Of a stretch of 64,000 nt of DNA, positions 1-8,475 are shown one piece after another. Location of the stretch: contig CALRTC020000029.1 of assembly GCA_943371025.1 (NCBI GenBank), positions 18,932 to 82,931 of the forward strand, read 5' to 3'. Source of the DNA: Niveispirillum sp943371025 (GTDB lineage Bacteria; Pseudomonadota; Alphaproteobacteria; Azospirillales; Azospirillaceae). The translations under genes and the position numbers were made by a program. Position 1 is the stretch's first letter; the number at the start of each line of letters is the position of its first letter. The notes beneath the pieces were generated by a model. It saw only the letters and a program-made list of their open reading frames with translations, had not been told where the DNA came from and ran no database searches.

Positions 1-811
1 GCCATTTCACATAGCTTTCGGACTGTCCGGACAGGACCTCGATCTTCTCCCGTTCCGCTTCCGGCATGTCGGCGGCCAGACGGACGGATGTGATCGGTAC
101 GCGCTGGTCGGGGTTTTCATAGAAACCCAGGGGACCCGTGCCGCGGGGCAGCGACGTTAGCAGTTCCATACCCTTCAGCACGCGCCCGACCAGGGTGATG
201 ACCCGGTCCAGCGGGCGCGGGCTGTGACCGATGACGGTGTACAGCTCCGCCCCGCTGCCGCTGTCCAGCGGCAGGCCGCGCCCGACCCCGACAATGCCAT
301 AGCAATGGGCCATCCACGCCTCCCCCGATTTCGGATCGCGGGCGGCGGGGAAGATGTCGCTGATCCCCACTTCCGGCGCGTAGGCGTCGGGGTCGGGCAG
401 CTTGGCAAAGGGCAGGGTTTTGGCCCCGCCCTTGACCGTGAATTCCGGCGCCAGCTTGTCCAGGGCCGTCTTCATCGGCTTGGGCGTCTCATCCGGCATG
501 CCCCATTGGGTCACGTAATTATCCTGGACGCGCACGATGAAGGTGCCGTCATACCAGTTCTCCCGCGCCAGCTTGCGCATGTTGTCGACATGCACGGGCG
601 CGAATCCGGGCGCCAGTTCGATGACCACGCGACCGGTGGGAAGCTGGAGATAGAGCGTATTCTCCGGCACGGGCGCCCGCCAGTCCGATGCGGGCGAGGC
701 CGCCAGCACCTCTGCCGGGGTCGGGCGTTTGGCCGGGGCGTCGGCGGACAGCGCAGGCGAGGCGGCCAGCAGCGACAGGGCGGCGACCGGGACAAGCAGG
801 AAGGGGCGCAT
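1..811 (-). CDS. Secreted cyclophilin-type peptidyl-prolyl cis-trans isomerase (3' end cut by window edge)
   Basis: Translating the minus strand from the ATG at 811 gives an open frame of about 270 residues that runs off the window, so the C-terminus is missing. It opens with a signal peptide (MRPFLLVPVAALSLLAASP, likely cleaved near residue 23), then a linker. A cyclophilin-like domain starts near residue 47 (VVIELAPGFAPVHVDNM, then WYDGTFIVRVQDNYVTQWG). Such enzymes isomerise Xaa-Pro bonds, here probably in the periplasm. The segment around GSGAELYTVIGHSPRPLDR matches the second half of the fold. It lies 60 bp downstream of the DUF5990 gene on the same strand, so the two may be cotranscribed. 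Confidence 0.8.
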   Translation of the reverse strand, partial: MRPFLLVPVAALSLLAASPALSADAPAKRPTPAEVLAASPASDWRAPVPENTLYLQLPTGRVVIELAPGFAPVHVDNMRKLARENWYDGTFIVRVQDNYVTQWGMPDETPKPMKTALDKLAPEFTVKGGAKTLPFAKLPDPDAYAPEVGISDIFPAARDPKSGEAWMAHCYGIVGVGRGLPLDSGSGAELYTVIGHSPRPLDRVITLVGRVLKGMELLTSLPRGTGPLGFYENPDQRVPITSVRLAADMPEAEREKIEVLSGQSESYVKW

Positions 812-871
812 GGGGATTTCTTCTGGTTTGGATTGCCGATGCCGGCAGTGTCCCAGAAGCCGAACTTTCCC

Positions 872-1303
872 TCAAGGCGATGCGAGGCGGCGCCCTGTCG
901 GCCGCAGGGTGGCACAGGCGGGCGTGCCGTCGGCGCCCGTGCCGATCACCGTCGTTTCGATGATCCCGCCATCGCGGGCGGCCCGGTCCAGCAGCTCTGG
1001 GTCGATATCGTGGATGTCGATCTTCATGCGCCGCGACCAGGGGGAGGCGGGATCGCCCGCCATCTGGCCGATACGGATATAGACGAATCGCCGCTCCGCC
1101 CCCTCCCGCCGCACCTGATCACCGAAGAATTTGGGGCCGGGCGCCACGCGGATGGGGACATCGAACGTCAGTGCTTCGCCCGTGTCGGAGCGTTTCGGGT
1201 CGAGCGGGTGGTCATCCTTGCCCTGAAGGCTGTGCAGCACGCCGATGACCGGCCGTTCGATGATGATCCGCAGGGTGACCGGACGCTGATCTGACTTTGT
1301 CAT
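872..1303 (-). CDS. DUF5990 family protein
   Basis: Small soluble protein of 143 residues with no signal peptide or membrane segment. The layout fits the uncharacterised DUF5990 family: an N-terminal strand pair (VTLRIIIERPVIGVLHSLQ), a central FDVPIRVAP stretch, and an RFVYIRIGQMAG motif before a C-terminal DIHDIDPELL segment. I start at the ATG at 1303; an upstream GTG at 1324 is in frame but less convincing. The function of the family is not known. It lies 27 bp downstream of the alpha/alpha-toroid gene and 60 bp upstream of the cyclophilin gene, all on the minus strand. Confidence 0.6.
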   Translation of the reverse strand: MTKSDQRPVTLRIIIERPVIGVLHSLQGKDDHPLDPKRSDTGEALTFDVPIRVAPGPKFFGDQVRREGAERRFVYIRIGQMAGDPASPWSRRMKIDIHDIDPELLDRAARDGGIIETTVIGTGADGTPACATLRPTGRRLASP

Positions 1304-1330
1304 GTCGCAACATGCCCCCTTCACATCCGC

Positions 1331-2590
1331 TCAAGGTCCGACGGTCTTGCCCGTGAACGGGTTCCAACCTTTGGCCGCCAGCACGGCCCAGGCCGTGGCG
1401 CCCAGATGCGGCTGGTGGAAATAGTAAAGGTCGGCTTCCTTGCTGTCGGGGCCGATGGCGAAGCCGGTCGTCACCCTGTCCCCGCGCGTGGCCCAGAGAT
1501 AGCCGCCGGGGCTGATATCGGCGGTCAGGCCGGACAGCAGCGCGTCGGCGCGGGCAGTGTCGCCGGCGATGCGCCAGGCGAGTGCCGCCTGCGCGGTGCC
1601 TTCCACCCAGACACCGTCACGGTCGGCGTTGAAATCATAGCCGCCCGCCACCCCATGCGCCCGGTCGGCATAATCCAGCGCGCGGCGCCAGTCCGGCGGT
1701 GCATCGGGCAGCATCAGGGGCCAGAGCTGGGCATCCAGGCCGGAATTACCGTCATTCACGCTGACCCCGTCGGGCAGGGTGCCCGTGGGGAAATAACCGG
1801 CGTCGGCCCGCCAGATCTTCGCCAGGAAGCCCGTGGCCGCGGCCCGGCCCGCCACCCAGTCGCCACCCTTGGCGCCTGCCCGGTCCAGCCAGGCGAACAG
1901 GCCGGCCAGATCGACATTATGTTCAGTGGATTTCCAGGTCAGGCGCACGGAGCCGGTATCATAGCCATGGATGCCGCCGGTGAAGCCGCCCGGCCCCCTG
2001 GTATCGGCCGTGTTGGCCAGGGCCCAGGCGCCCAGCTTTGCGGCCCCGTCGCGGTATTTCGGCTCCCCCAGCGCGTCGGCCAGGGTCAGCAGGGCCAGGC
2101 CGGCCCAGGCGACATTACCCGTGGCCGTGGCCACCTGATAATCATCTTCCTGCCAGGACTGACGCTTGGCGTTCCACCAGCCGTTGGGCGGGACGGGGAA
2201 TTCCTGCTGCGGGCCGGCGCGGTAGGTGTTGCGCAGACGGCCCTGCGGGCCCAGCCGGTCATTGTCCACCGCCGACAGCAGCGCGTCGCCGATGCGCCTG
2301 GCCTTGCCCGCGCGGCCGCAGGCGACCAGGGCGATGGCGGCCAGGGCATTATCATAGGTGAAGGCGGCATTCTTCAGCACATCCAGGGCCGGCGCGCCCT
2401 GTCCGGAGACATCGTCGTAGGAGCGCAGGAAGGCCGGCCCCTTGCCGGGCACGGCGTCGATGGCGACGGTCAGCGATCCGCACAGACGGTTGGACAGCAA
2501 CGTGGCATCGCGGACTTGCCCTGCGGCGGGCAGTGCCAGCAGAAGGCTGAGGACCCCGGCCGTAAGACGGCCAATGACGGTACCGGTCAT
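1331..2590 (-). CDS. Secreted alpha/alpha-toroid (six-hairpin-like) protein of unknown substrate
   Basis: 419 residues beginning with a signal peptide (MTGTVIGRLTAGVLSLLLALPAAG). The mature part has repeated helical-hairpin signatures rich in W, Y and D: TYDNALAAIALVA, NVAWAGLALLTLADALG, STEHNVDLAGLFAWLDRAG and WVEGTAQAALAWRIAG. This pattern is typical of (alpha/alpha)n toroids such as glycosidases, lyases and endoglucanase-like proteins. Acidic and aromatic residues (EHNVDL, GLDAQLWPLML) could line a carbohydrate groove. I cannot assign a substrate. Its ATG overlaps the stop of the upstream antitoxin gene by 4 nt (ATGA), so translation is probably coupled to the toxin-antitoxin operon. Confidence 0.6.
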   Translation of the reverse strand: MTGTVIGRLTAGVLSLLLALPAAGQVRDATLLSNRLCGSLTVAIDAVPGKGPAFLRSYDDVSGQGAPALDVLKNAAFTYDNALAAIALVACGRAGKARRIGDALLSAVDNDRLGPQGRLRNTYRAGPQQEFPVPPNGWWNAKRQSWQEDDYQVATATGNVAWAGLALLTLADALGEPKYRDGAAKLGAWALANTADTRGPGGFTGGIHGYDTGSVRLTWKSTEHNVDLAGLFAWLDRAGAKGGDWVAGRAAATGFLAKIWRADAGYFPTGTLPDGVSVNDGNSGLDAQLWPLMLPDAPPDWRRALDYADRAHGVAGGYDFNADRDGVWVEGTAQAALAWRIAGDTARADALLSGLTADISPGGYLWATRGDRVTTGFAIGPDSKEADLYYFHQPHLGATAWAVLAAKGWNPFTGKTVGP

Positions 2591-2979
2591 TCCGCGCGTT
2601 CGGTGGGCAAAAGGTTTTCCAGCGGGACCCGAAGCGTCTTAGAAAGCTTGACCATGGCATCTACGCTGCCCGGCTTGCGCCCTGATTCGATCTCCGACAG
2701 GTATGAAGGCGAGATATCGCATTCCCTGGCCAAGGCACGCTGACTAAGGCCACGATATTGGCGGAAGGCCTTGACCGGATGCATGCCGTCCAGAATCTGT
2801 TCCGCCAATTCGAAAGGCAGCAATTCATCCTCACCACGCAGGATGCGTTCTCGTGCCTGGCGGATATCGTCAATGTCCGCCGCATCCTCCAAGGCCGCCG
2901 CCATAGCCTCGAAATCGGCGCGGCTCAAGGTAACGGTGTCGGCATCTTCCCGAAGAGGGCGGATCGTGATCGCGTTCAT
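2587..2979 (-). CDS. XRE-family antitoxin (HigA-like)
   Basis: 130 residues. The N-terminal half is short and acidic (LSRADFEAMAAALEDAADID), resembling Phd-type toxin-neutralising regions. The C-terminal half is a Cro/CI helix-turn-helix (FRQYRGLSQRALARE, then ISPSYLSEIESGRKPGS). By analogy with HigA-type antitoxins it should bind its toxin and repress the operon. The gene overlaps the upstream toxin gene by 4 nt (2976-2979) and the downstream secreted-protein gene by 4 nt. The toxin-first order is the HigBA arrangement. Confidence 0.85.
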   Translation of the reverse strand: MNAITIRPLREDADTVTLSRADFEAMAAALEDAADIDDIRQARERILRGEDELLPFELAEQILDGMHPVKAFRQYRGLSQRALARECDISPSYLSEIESGRKPGSVDAMVKLSKTLRVPLENLLPTERAE

Positions 2980-3227
2980 CGGTAGACTTCCTTTCGGTGC
3001 CCGACACGGACAATGGTAATTCTCAACTCACCTTGATTGATTTCATACAAGGCGCGCCATTGGCCATGCCTGATGCGTCCCTCCCCTTTGCCGAACGCCT
3101 TGGCCCAGGGATAGGGCTTGTAGGGATCATCAGCAAACTGGCCGATCTTTGCCCGTAGGGCCTTTCCATCCTGCACCGGCATGCCTTGGATTACCTTCAG
3201 CACGGACATCGGTATGAAAAGCTTCAT
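2976..3227 (-). CDS. RelE/ParE-superfamily toxin (HigB-like)
   Basis: 83 residues starting at the ATG at 3227 (MKLFIPMSVLKVI); a second ATG six codons later is possible. The length and the ending GQWRALYEINQGELRITIVRVGHRKEVY are characteristic of the RelE/ParE/HigB fold, whose members are usually ribosome-dependent mRNA endonucleases. The C-terminal Arg, His and Tyr are the sort of residues used for cleavage. It precedes the XRE antitoxin gene with a 4-nt overlap. Only 38 bp separate its start from the stop of the upstream tetR gene, so the promoter must lie there or in the tetR coding end. Confidence 0.85.
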   Translation of the reverse strand: MKLFIPMSVLKVIQGMPVQDGKALRAKIGQFADDPYKPYPWAKAFGKGEGRIRHGQWRALYEINQGELRITIVRVGHRKEVYR

Positions 3228-3265
3228 CCCGGTATCATCGCCAATAGCGAGCGCGCTGACAAGCG

Positions 3266-3874
3266 CTATCCCCGCGCGCGCAGACCGGCCGCCAGGGTTT
3301 CCACCAGTTCGGCCATCAGCAGGTCCGGATCGGCATTGCTGATGGGGGCGATGTTGCCGGACACGATGCCTTCCACCAGCCCGTTGACCGAGGCCCAGGC
3401 CGTGGCGGCGGCGCGTTCCAGCCGGGCCGGCGTGGCGTTGGGGATCAGCGGCGACACCGCCGCCTCCACCCCCCGGCGAAGGCGCGTGATGCGTTCCAGC
3501 TGCCATTCGGGCAGGGGTTCGGTCAGCACGGGCGGGCGATTGTCGATCAGGGTCTGGAACAGGTTCAGGTTGGACCGCGCGAAGGAGAGATAGGCATTGG
3601 CCAGGGCCAGCAGCCGCGTTTCCACCGCCGCGTCGGGGGGCACGGCATCATCGGCCGCCTTCATCACCACCTGCAACCGGTCCAGCAACTCGGCATTCAG
3701 GTGCAGGCGCACCGTGTCCAGATTGGGATAGAGATTATAAAGAGTGCCGACGGAACAGCCCACGGCGTGGGCCAAAGTCCTTGCTGTCAACGCGGCCAGC
3801 CCGTGGTCAGCCACCAGTTTGCGGGCTTCGTGCAGGACGGCTTTGGCGAGTTCGGCGCGGGGCTGACGTGTCAT
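3266..3874 (-). CDS. TetR/AcrR-family transcriptional regulator
   Basis: 202 residues from the ATG at 3874 (MTRQPRAELAKAVLHEAR). The N-terminal HTH is clear: ALTARTLAHAVGCSVGTLYNL followed by YPNLDTVRLHL. The remaining helical ligand-binding domain is not closely recognised. An in-frame start at 3910 would add 12 residues not typical of the family. Just upstream (3881-3902) the decamer AATTCCCTGG occurs twice in direct repeat. It is the only plausible local operator-like signal and overlaps the expected promoter. Regulatory target unknown; the gene points away from sucA. Confidence 0.8.
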   Translation of the reverse strand: MTRQPRAELAKAVLHEARKLVADHGLAALTARTLAHAVGCSVGTLYNLYPNLDTVRLHLNAELLDRLQVVMKAADDAVPPDAAVETRLLALANAYLSFARSNLNLFQTLIDNRPPVLTEPLPEWQLERITRLRRGVEAAVSPLIPNATPARLERAAATAWASVNGLVEGIVSGNIAPISNADPDLLMAELVETLAAGLRARG

Positions 3875-4121
3875 GGGTGAAAATTCCCTGGAATTCCCTG
3901 GATATGGCACCGATTGAGACTATGTTTATCACGGTCGCGCGGTTTTCAATCGACCTTTGTCTCTATGGTCATGCTACCCGTGCTCACGGCAAAAGGCTGC
4001 CTACGCAGACCTGCATATTGATGACACCGATGCACTGACGTAAAACCGTCGCGGAATTTCAAGCCTTTGCACCCTGGCCTGACATATCCCTGTGTCACGG
4101 CTTTTCCGACCGGAACCCCAA

Positions 4122-7061
4122 ATGGCCCCCTACGATCAAGCCCCGAGCGAGCGCCTCTCCTTCCTTTTCGGCGCCAACGGAACCTTCATCGCGGAACTCT
4201 ACGCCCGCTACCGGCAGGACCCGACCTCGGTCGACGCGAGCTGGCAATCCTTCTTCGCCGAACTGGGCGATGACGGACATGCCATCCTGGCCGAACTGAA
4301 CGGCGCGTCGTGGGCCAAGACCACGGCGAAGGTGATCGGTGCCCCCGATCCGGACGCGCCCCCGCCGGCCAAGCCCGGCAAGGGTGACAAGGCCGCCCCG
4401 ACGCCGGCCGCCGCGGCCCCCGTTGTGCAGGGTTTCACCCCCGAACAGGTCCGTCAGGCGCAGCTGGACAGCATCCGCGCCCTGATGCTGATCCGTAATT
4501 ACCGCGTGCGCGGCCATCTGCTGGCCAAGCTGGACCCGCTGGGCATGGACAAGCGGGCCGACCATGTGGAGCTGGATTACCGCCATCACGGCTTCACCGA
4601 CGCCGACCTGGACCGTCCGATCTTCATCAATCAGGTGCTGGGGATGGAGGTTGCCACCCTGCGCCAGATCGTCGACGCCCTGCAGCGCACCTATTGCGGC
4701 CATATCGGCGTCGAGTTCATGCATATCCAGGACCCCGAGCAGAAGGCCTGGATCCAGAGCCGCATCGAGGGCATCCGCAACCAGACCGATTTCACCACCA
4801 ATGGCAAGAAGGCCATCCTGCAGCGCCTGACGGCCGCCGAAGGGTTCGAACGCTTCTGCCAGGTGAAGTGGACGGGCACCAAGCGGTTCGGCCTGGAAGG
4901 CGGCGAAGTGCTGGTCCCGGCGCTGGAACAGGTGATGAAGCGCGGCGGCCAGCTGGGCCTGCAGGAGATCGTGCTGGGCATGGCCCACCGTGGCCGCCTG
5001 AACGTGCTGGCCAATGTCATGGGCAAGCCCTTCAAGGCCATCTTCAGCGAGTTCCAGGGCAACCCCGCGAACCCGGAAGATGTGCAGGGCTCCGGCGACG
5101 TGAAGTACCATATGGGTACCTCCAGCGACCGTGACTTCGATGGCAACACCATCCACCTGTCGCTGTCGCCCAACCCGTCGCACCTGGAAGTCGTCAACCC
5201 CGTCGTCTGCGGCCGCGTGCGCGCCAAGCAGTGCCAGATTTCCGGCCAGGTGCCGCCGTCGGACGAAAGCCGCAACCAGGTGCTGGGCGTGCTGCTGCAT
5301 GGCGACGCCGCCTTTGCCGGCCAGGGTCTGGTGCCCGAAACGCTGCTGCTGTCCGAGCTGAAGGGCTACCGCACGGGCGGCATCATCCATTTCATCATCA
5401 ACAACCAGATCGGCTTCACCACCGCCCCGCAATATAGCCGTGGCGGCCCGTACCCCACGGAAGTGGCCAAGTCGATCCAGGCCCCGATCTTCCATGTCAA
5501 TGGCGACGATCCCGAAGCCGTCATCCATGTCAGCCGCATCGCCATCGAATTCCGTCAGAAGTTCCTGAAGGATGTCGTGGTCGATATCGTCTGCTATCGC
5601 CGCCAGGGCCATAATGAAGGCGACGAGCCGGCGTTCACGCAGCCGCTGATGTACAAGACCATCGCCAAGCAGACGACGACCCGCGCGCTCTACGTCAACC
5701 AGCTGGTCGCCGAGGGTGTCATCACCCAGGCGGAGGGCGACGCGTTCGTGGCCGAGTTCAATGCCCAGATGGAGCAGGAATTCCAGGCCGCCAATTCCTA
5801 CAAGCCCAACAAGGCCGACTGGCTGGAAGGCAAGTGGGCGGGCCTGTCCCCGGCCCCGGCCGATGTCGCCCGCGGCAACACTGCCGTCGGCATGGACCTG
5901 CTGAAGGAAGTGGGTCTGGCCCTGTGCAAGACGCCTTCGGACTTCAATGTCAATTCCAAAGTCGCCCGCCAGCTGAAGGCCAAGCAGGAAGCCATCGAGA
6001 GCGGCCAGGGCATCGACTGGGCCACGGGCGAGGCGCTGGCCTTCGGCACGCTGCTGGTGGAAGGTTATACCGTCCGCCTGTCCGGCCAGGATGTGGGCCG
6101 CGGCACCTTCTCCCACCGCCATTGCGTGCTGGTCGACCAGGTGAACGAGAACAAGTTCGTTCCCCTGAATTTCATCCGCCCGGACAAGCAGGCGACCTTC
6201 GAAGTGCATGACAGCCCGCTGTCGGAAGCGGCCGTGCTGGGCTTCGAATATGGTTTCTCGCTGACGGAACCGCGCGCCCTGACCATCTGGGAAGCCCAGT
6301 TCGGCGACTTCGTCAATGGCGCCCAGGTCATCATCGACCAGTTCATCAGCAGCGCCGAGTCGAAGTGGCTGCGCATGTCCGGTCTGGTCATGCTGCTGCC
6401 GCACGGCATGGAAGGCCAGGGTCCGGAGCACAGCTCCGCCCGTCTGGAGCGCTTCCTGCAGGGCTCGGCGGAAGATAACTGGCAGGTCTGCAACATCACG
6501 ACGCCCGCCAACTATTTCCATGCGCTGCGCCGGCAGATCCATCGCGACTTCCGCAAGCCGCTGATCATCATGTCGCCGAAGTCGCTGCTGCGTCACAAGC
6601 TGGCCGTGTCGCCGCTGGAGATGTTCTCCGCCGACCAGACCTTCCACCGCGTTCTTTACGAAACGGGCGTGGATCTGGTGTCGAACGACAAGATCCGCCG
6701 CGTCGTGCTCTGCTCCGGCAAGGTCTATTACGACCTGTTCCAGGAGCGCGAGAACCGGGGCGTCAAGGACATTGCCATCGTCCGCCTGGAACAGCTCTAT
6801 CCGTTCCCCGCCGACGCGCTGGCCCTGGAACTGGCCAAGTACCCGAATGCCGACGTCGTCTGGTGCCAGGAGGAGTCGGAGAACCAGGGTGGCTGGCTGT
6901 TCGCCGATCGCCGCATCGAGAAGGTGCTGACCAGCATCGGTCACAAGGCGGGTCGTCCGAAATATGCCGGCCGTCCGGATTCGGCCGCCCCCGCCACCGG
7001 CCTTCTGAAGCGCCACAACCAGGAGCAGGCAAAGCTTCTGGACGACGCGCTGACGATCTGA
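4122..7061 (+). CDS. sucA: 2-oxoglutarate dehydrogenase E1 component
   Basis: Thiamine-diphosphate-dependent decarboxylase of the 2-oxoglutarate dehydrogenase complex (2-oxoglutarate to the succinyl-lipoyl group of E2). From the ATG at 4122 it has 979 residues, normal for bacterial E1o. The N-terminal E2/E3-binding helix is visible (LFGANGTFIAELYARYRQDP). Thiamine and substrate motifs follow: MAHRGRLNVLANVMG, GDVKYHMGTS, HLSLSPNPSHLEVVNPVV, and the transketolase-type second half (GRGTFSHRHCV, HGMEGQGPEHSSARLERF). A GTG at 4092 is in frame but adds an unlikely leader. sucB follows after 52 bp in the same operon. Confidence 0.97.
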   Translation: MAPYDQAPSERLSFLFGANGTFIAELYARYRQDPTSVDASWQSFFAELGDDGHAILAELNGASWAKTTAKVIGAPDPDAPPPAKPGKGDKAAPTPAAAAPVVQGFTPEQVRQAQLDSIRALMLIRNYRVRGHLLAKLDPLGMDKRADHVELDYRHHGFTDADLDRPIFINQVLGMEVATLRQIVDALQRTYCGHIGVEFMHIQDPEQKAWIQSRIEGIRNQTDFTTNGKKAILQRLTAAEGFERFCQVKWTGTKRFGLEGGEVLVPALEQVMKRGGQLGLQEIVLGMAHRGRLNVLANVMGKPFKAIFSEFQGNPANPEDVQGSGDVKYHMGTSSDRDFDGNTIHLSLSPNPSHLEVVNPVVCGRVRAKQCQISGQVPPSDESRNQVLGVLLHGDAAFAGQGLVPETLLLSELKGYRTGGIIHFIINNQIGFTTAPQYSRGGPYPTEVAKSIQAPIFHVNGDDPEAVIHVSRIAIEFRQKFLKDVVVDIVCYRRQGHNEGDEPAFTQPLMYKTIAKQTTTRALYVNQLVAEGVITQAEGDAFVAEFNAQMEQEFQAANSYKPNKADWLEGKWAGLSPAPADVARGNTAVGMDLLKEVGLALCKTPSDFNVNSKVARQLKAKQEAIESGQGIDWATGEALAFGTLLVEGYTVRLSGQDVGRGTFSHRHCVLVDQVNENKFVPLNFIRPDKQATFEVHDSPLSEAAVLGFEYGFSLTEPRALTIWEAQFGDFVNGAQVIIDQFISSAESKWLRMSGLVMLLPHGMEGQGPEHSSARLERFLQGSAEDNWQVCNITTPANYFHALRRQIHRDFRKPLIIMSPKSLLRHKLAVSPLEMFSADQTFHRVLYETGVDLVSNDKIRRVVLCSGKVYYDLFQERENRGVKDIAIVRLEQLYPFPADALALELAKYPNADVVWCQEESENQGGWLFADRRIEKVLTSIGHKAGRPKYAGRPDSAAPATGLLKRHNQEQAKLLDDALTI

Positions 7062-7113
7062 TCCGCCGACAACCCCATCCAAACAGACCATCCAAACACG
7101 AAGGCCACAGAAC

Positions 7114-8337
7114 ATGGCGACGGAAATCAAGGTGCCCACCCTGGGCGAATCGGTCACGGAAGCGACGGTTGCCCGCTGGCTGAAGAAGGTCGGCGACGCC
7201 ATCAATGTCGACGACGCCCTGGTGGAACTGGAAACCGACAAGGTGACGCTGGAAGTCAACGCGTCGGCCGCCGGCGTGCTGAGCGAGATCGTCGCCGGTG
7301 AAGGCGCCAATGTCGCCGTCGGCGCCCTGCTGGGCACCATCGGTGAAGGGTCGGGCGCCGCCCCGGCCCCGGCCGCCGCGGCGGCTCCGGCTGCCGCCCC
7401 CATCCCGGCCGCGGTTCAGACCGCGCCGGCCGCCACGGCCCCGGTCATGCCGGCCGCCGCCAAGATCGCCGCCGACAATGGCGTCGACACGGGCGCCATC
7501 GCCGGCACCGGCAAGGATGGCCGCGTGACCAAGGGTGACGTGCTGGCCACGATCGAGACGGCGAAGGCCGCCCCGGCCCCGGTCGCCGCCCCCGCGCCCA
7601 AGCCCGCCCCGGCCCCGTCGGGTCCGCGCGCCAAGGCCGACCGCGAGGAACGCGTGCGCATGACCCGTCTGCGCCAGCGCATCGCCGAGCGTCTGAAGGA
7701 AGCGCAGAACACGGCCGCCATGCTGACCACCTTCAACGAGGTGGACATGACGAACGTGATCGCCATGCGCAACCAGCTGAAGGACGCGTTCGAGAAGAAG
7801 CATGGCGTGAAGCTGGGCTTCATGTCCTTCTTCGTGAAGGCCTGCCTGGTGGCCCTGAAGGAGCTGCCGGCGGTGAACGCGGAGATCGACGGCACCGACC
7901 TGGTCTATAAGAACTATTACGACATCGGTGTCGCCGTCGGCACGCCGCAGGGTCTGGTGGTTCCGGTCGTCCGCGATGCCGACAAGCTGTCCTTTGCCGG
8001 CGTGGAAAAGACCATCGGCGAGCTGGGCAAGAAGGCCCGTGACGGCAAGCTGTCCATGGAAGACCTGTCGGGCGGCACCTTCACCATCTCCAACGGTGGT
8101 GTCTATGGCTCGCTGATGTCGACGCCGATCCTGAACACGCCGCAGTCCGGCATCCTGGGCATGCACAAGACCATGGACCGCGCCGTCGTCGTGAACGGCA
8201 AGGTCGAAGTGCGCCCCATGATGTATCTGGCGCTCTCCTATGACCACCGCATCATCGACGGCCGTGAGGCCGTGACCTTCCTGGTGCGCGTCAAGGAGTG
8301 CATCGAGAACCCGGAGCGCATCCTGCTGGATGTCTGA
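7114..8337 (+). CDS. sucB: Dihydrolipoyllysine succinyltransferase, E2 of 2-oxoglutarate dehydrogenase
   Basis: 407 residues with the standard E2 order. A lipoyl domain (residues ~1-77) has the lipoylated lysine in ELETDKVTLEV (K45). It is followed by an Ala/Pro linker, a peripheral-subunit-binding domain (~110-147, AADNGVDTGAIAGTGKDGRV), a second Ala/Pro linker and the catalytic core. The active-site motif SYDHRIIDGREAVTFL is near the C-terminus. The enzyme moves succinyl from lipoate to CoA. It is cotranscribed with sucA and ends 21 bp before an intrinsic terminator. No lpd (E3) follows, so E3 must come from elsewhere. Confidence 0.97.
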   Translation: MATEIKVPTLGESVTEATVARWLKKVGDAINVDDALVELETDKVTLEVNASAAGVLSEIVAGEGANVAVGALLGTIGEGSGAAPAPAAAAAPAAAPIPAAVQTAPAATAPVMPAAAKIAADNGVDTGAIAGTGKDGRVTKGDVLATIETAKAAPAPVAAPAPKPAPAPSGPRAKADREERVRMTRLRQRIAERLKEAQNTAAMLTTFNEVDMTNVIAMRNQLKDAFEKKHGVKLGFMSFFVKACLVALKELPAVNAEIDGTDLVYKNYYDIGVAVGTPQGLVVPVVRDADKLSFAGVEKTIGELGKKARDGKLSMEDLSGGTFTISNGGVYGSLMSTPILNTPQSGILGMHKTMDRAVVVNGKVEVRPMMYLALSYDHRIIDGREAVTFLVRVKECIENPERILLDV

Positions 8338-8358
8338 CCGGTTGTTCTGGACCAACGG

Positions 8359-8389
8359 AAAGGCCGCTCCCACCGGGGCGGCCTTTTTT
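8359..8389 (+). terminator. Intrinsic terminator of sucAB
   Basis: A 9-bp perfect stem (AAAGGCCGC pairing with GCGGCCTTT) with a 10-nt loop runs directly into six T residues, 21 bp after the sucB stop. This closes the sucAB operon before the hybrid kinase gene. Confidence 0.9.
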
Positions 8390-8475
8390 GTTGCCCGGCG
8401 CCGGGCGCGAAGCCGCCCGTGACAAGCGGGCGGGGACATGGTTGAACTGTCCGTTGGGCAGTGCGGGTGGCTGGT

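Noticed and set aside
4092..4121. GTG ten codons upstream as the sucA start
   Set aside because: The added residues do not match the conserved E1o N-terminus, which begins a few residues after the ATG at 4122.
4095..7403. Very long antisense frame (about 1100 codons) opposite sucA and sucB
   Set aside because: It mirrors sucA, has shadow composition typical of GC-rich genes and no ribosome site or recognisable domain. sucA and sucB are certain.
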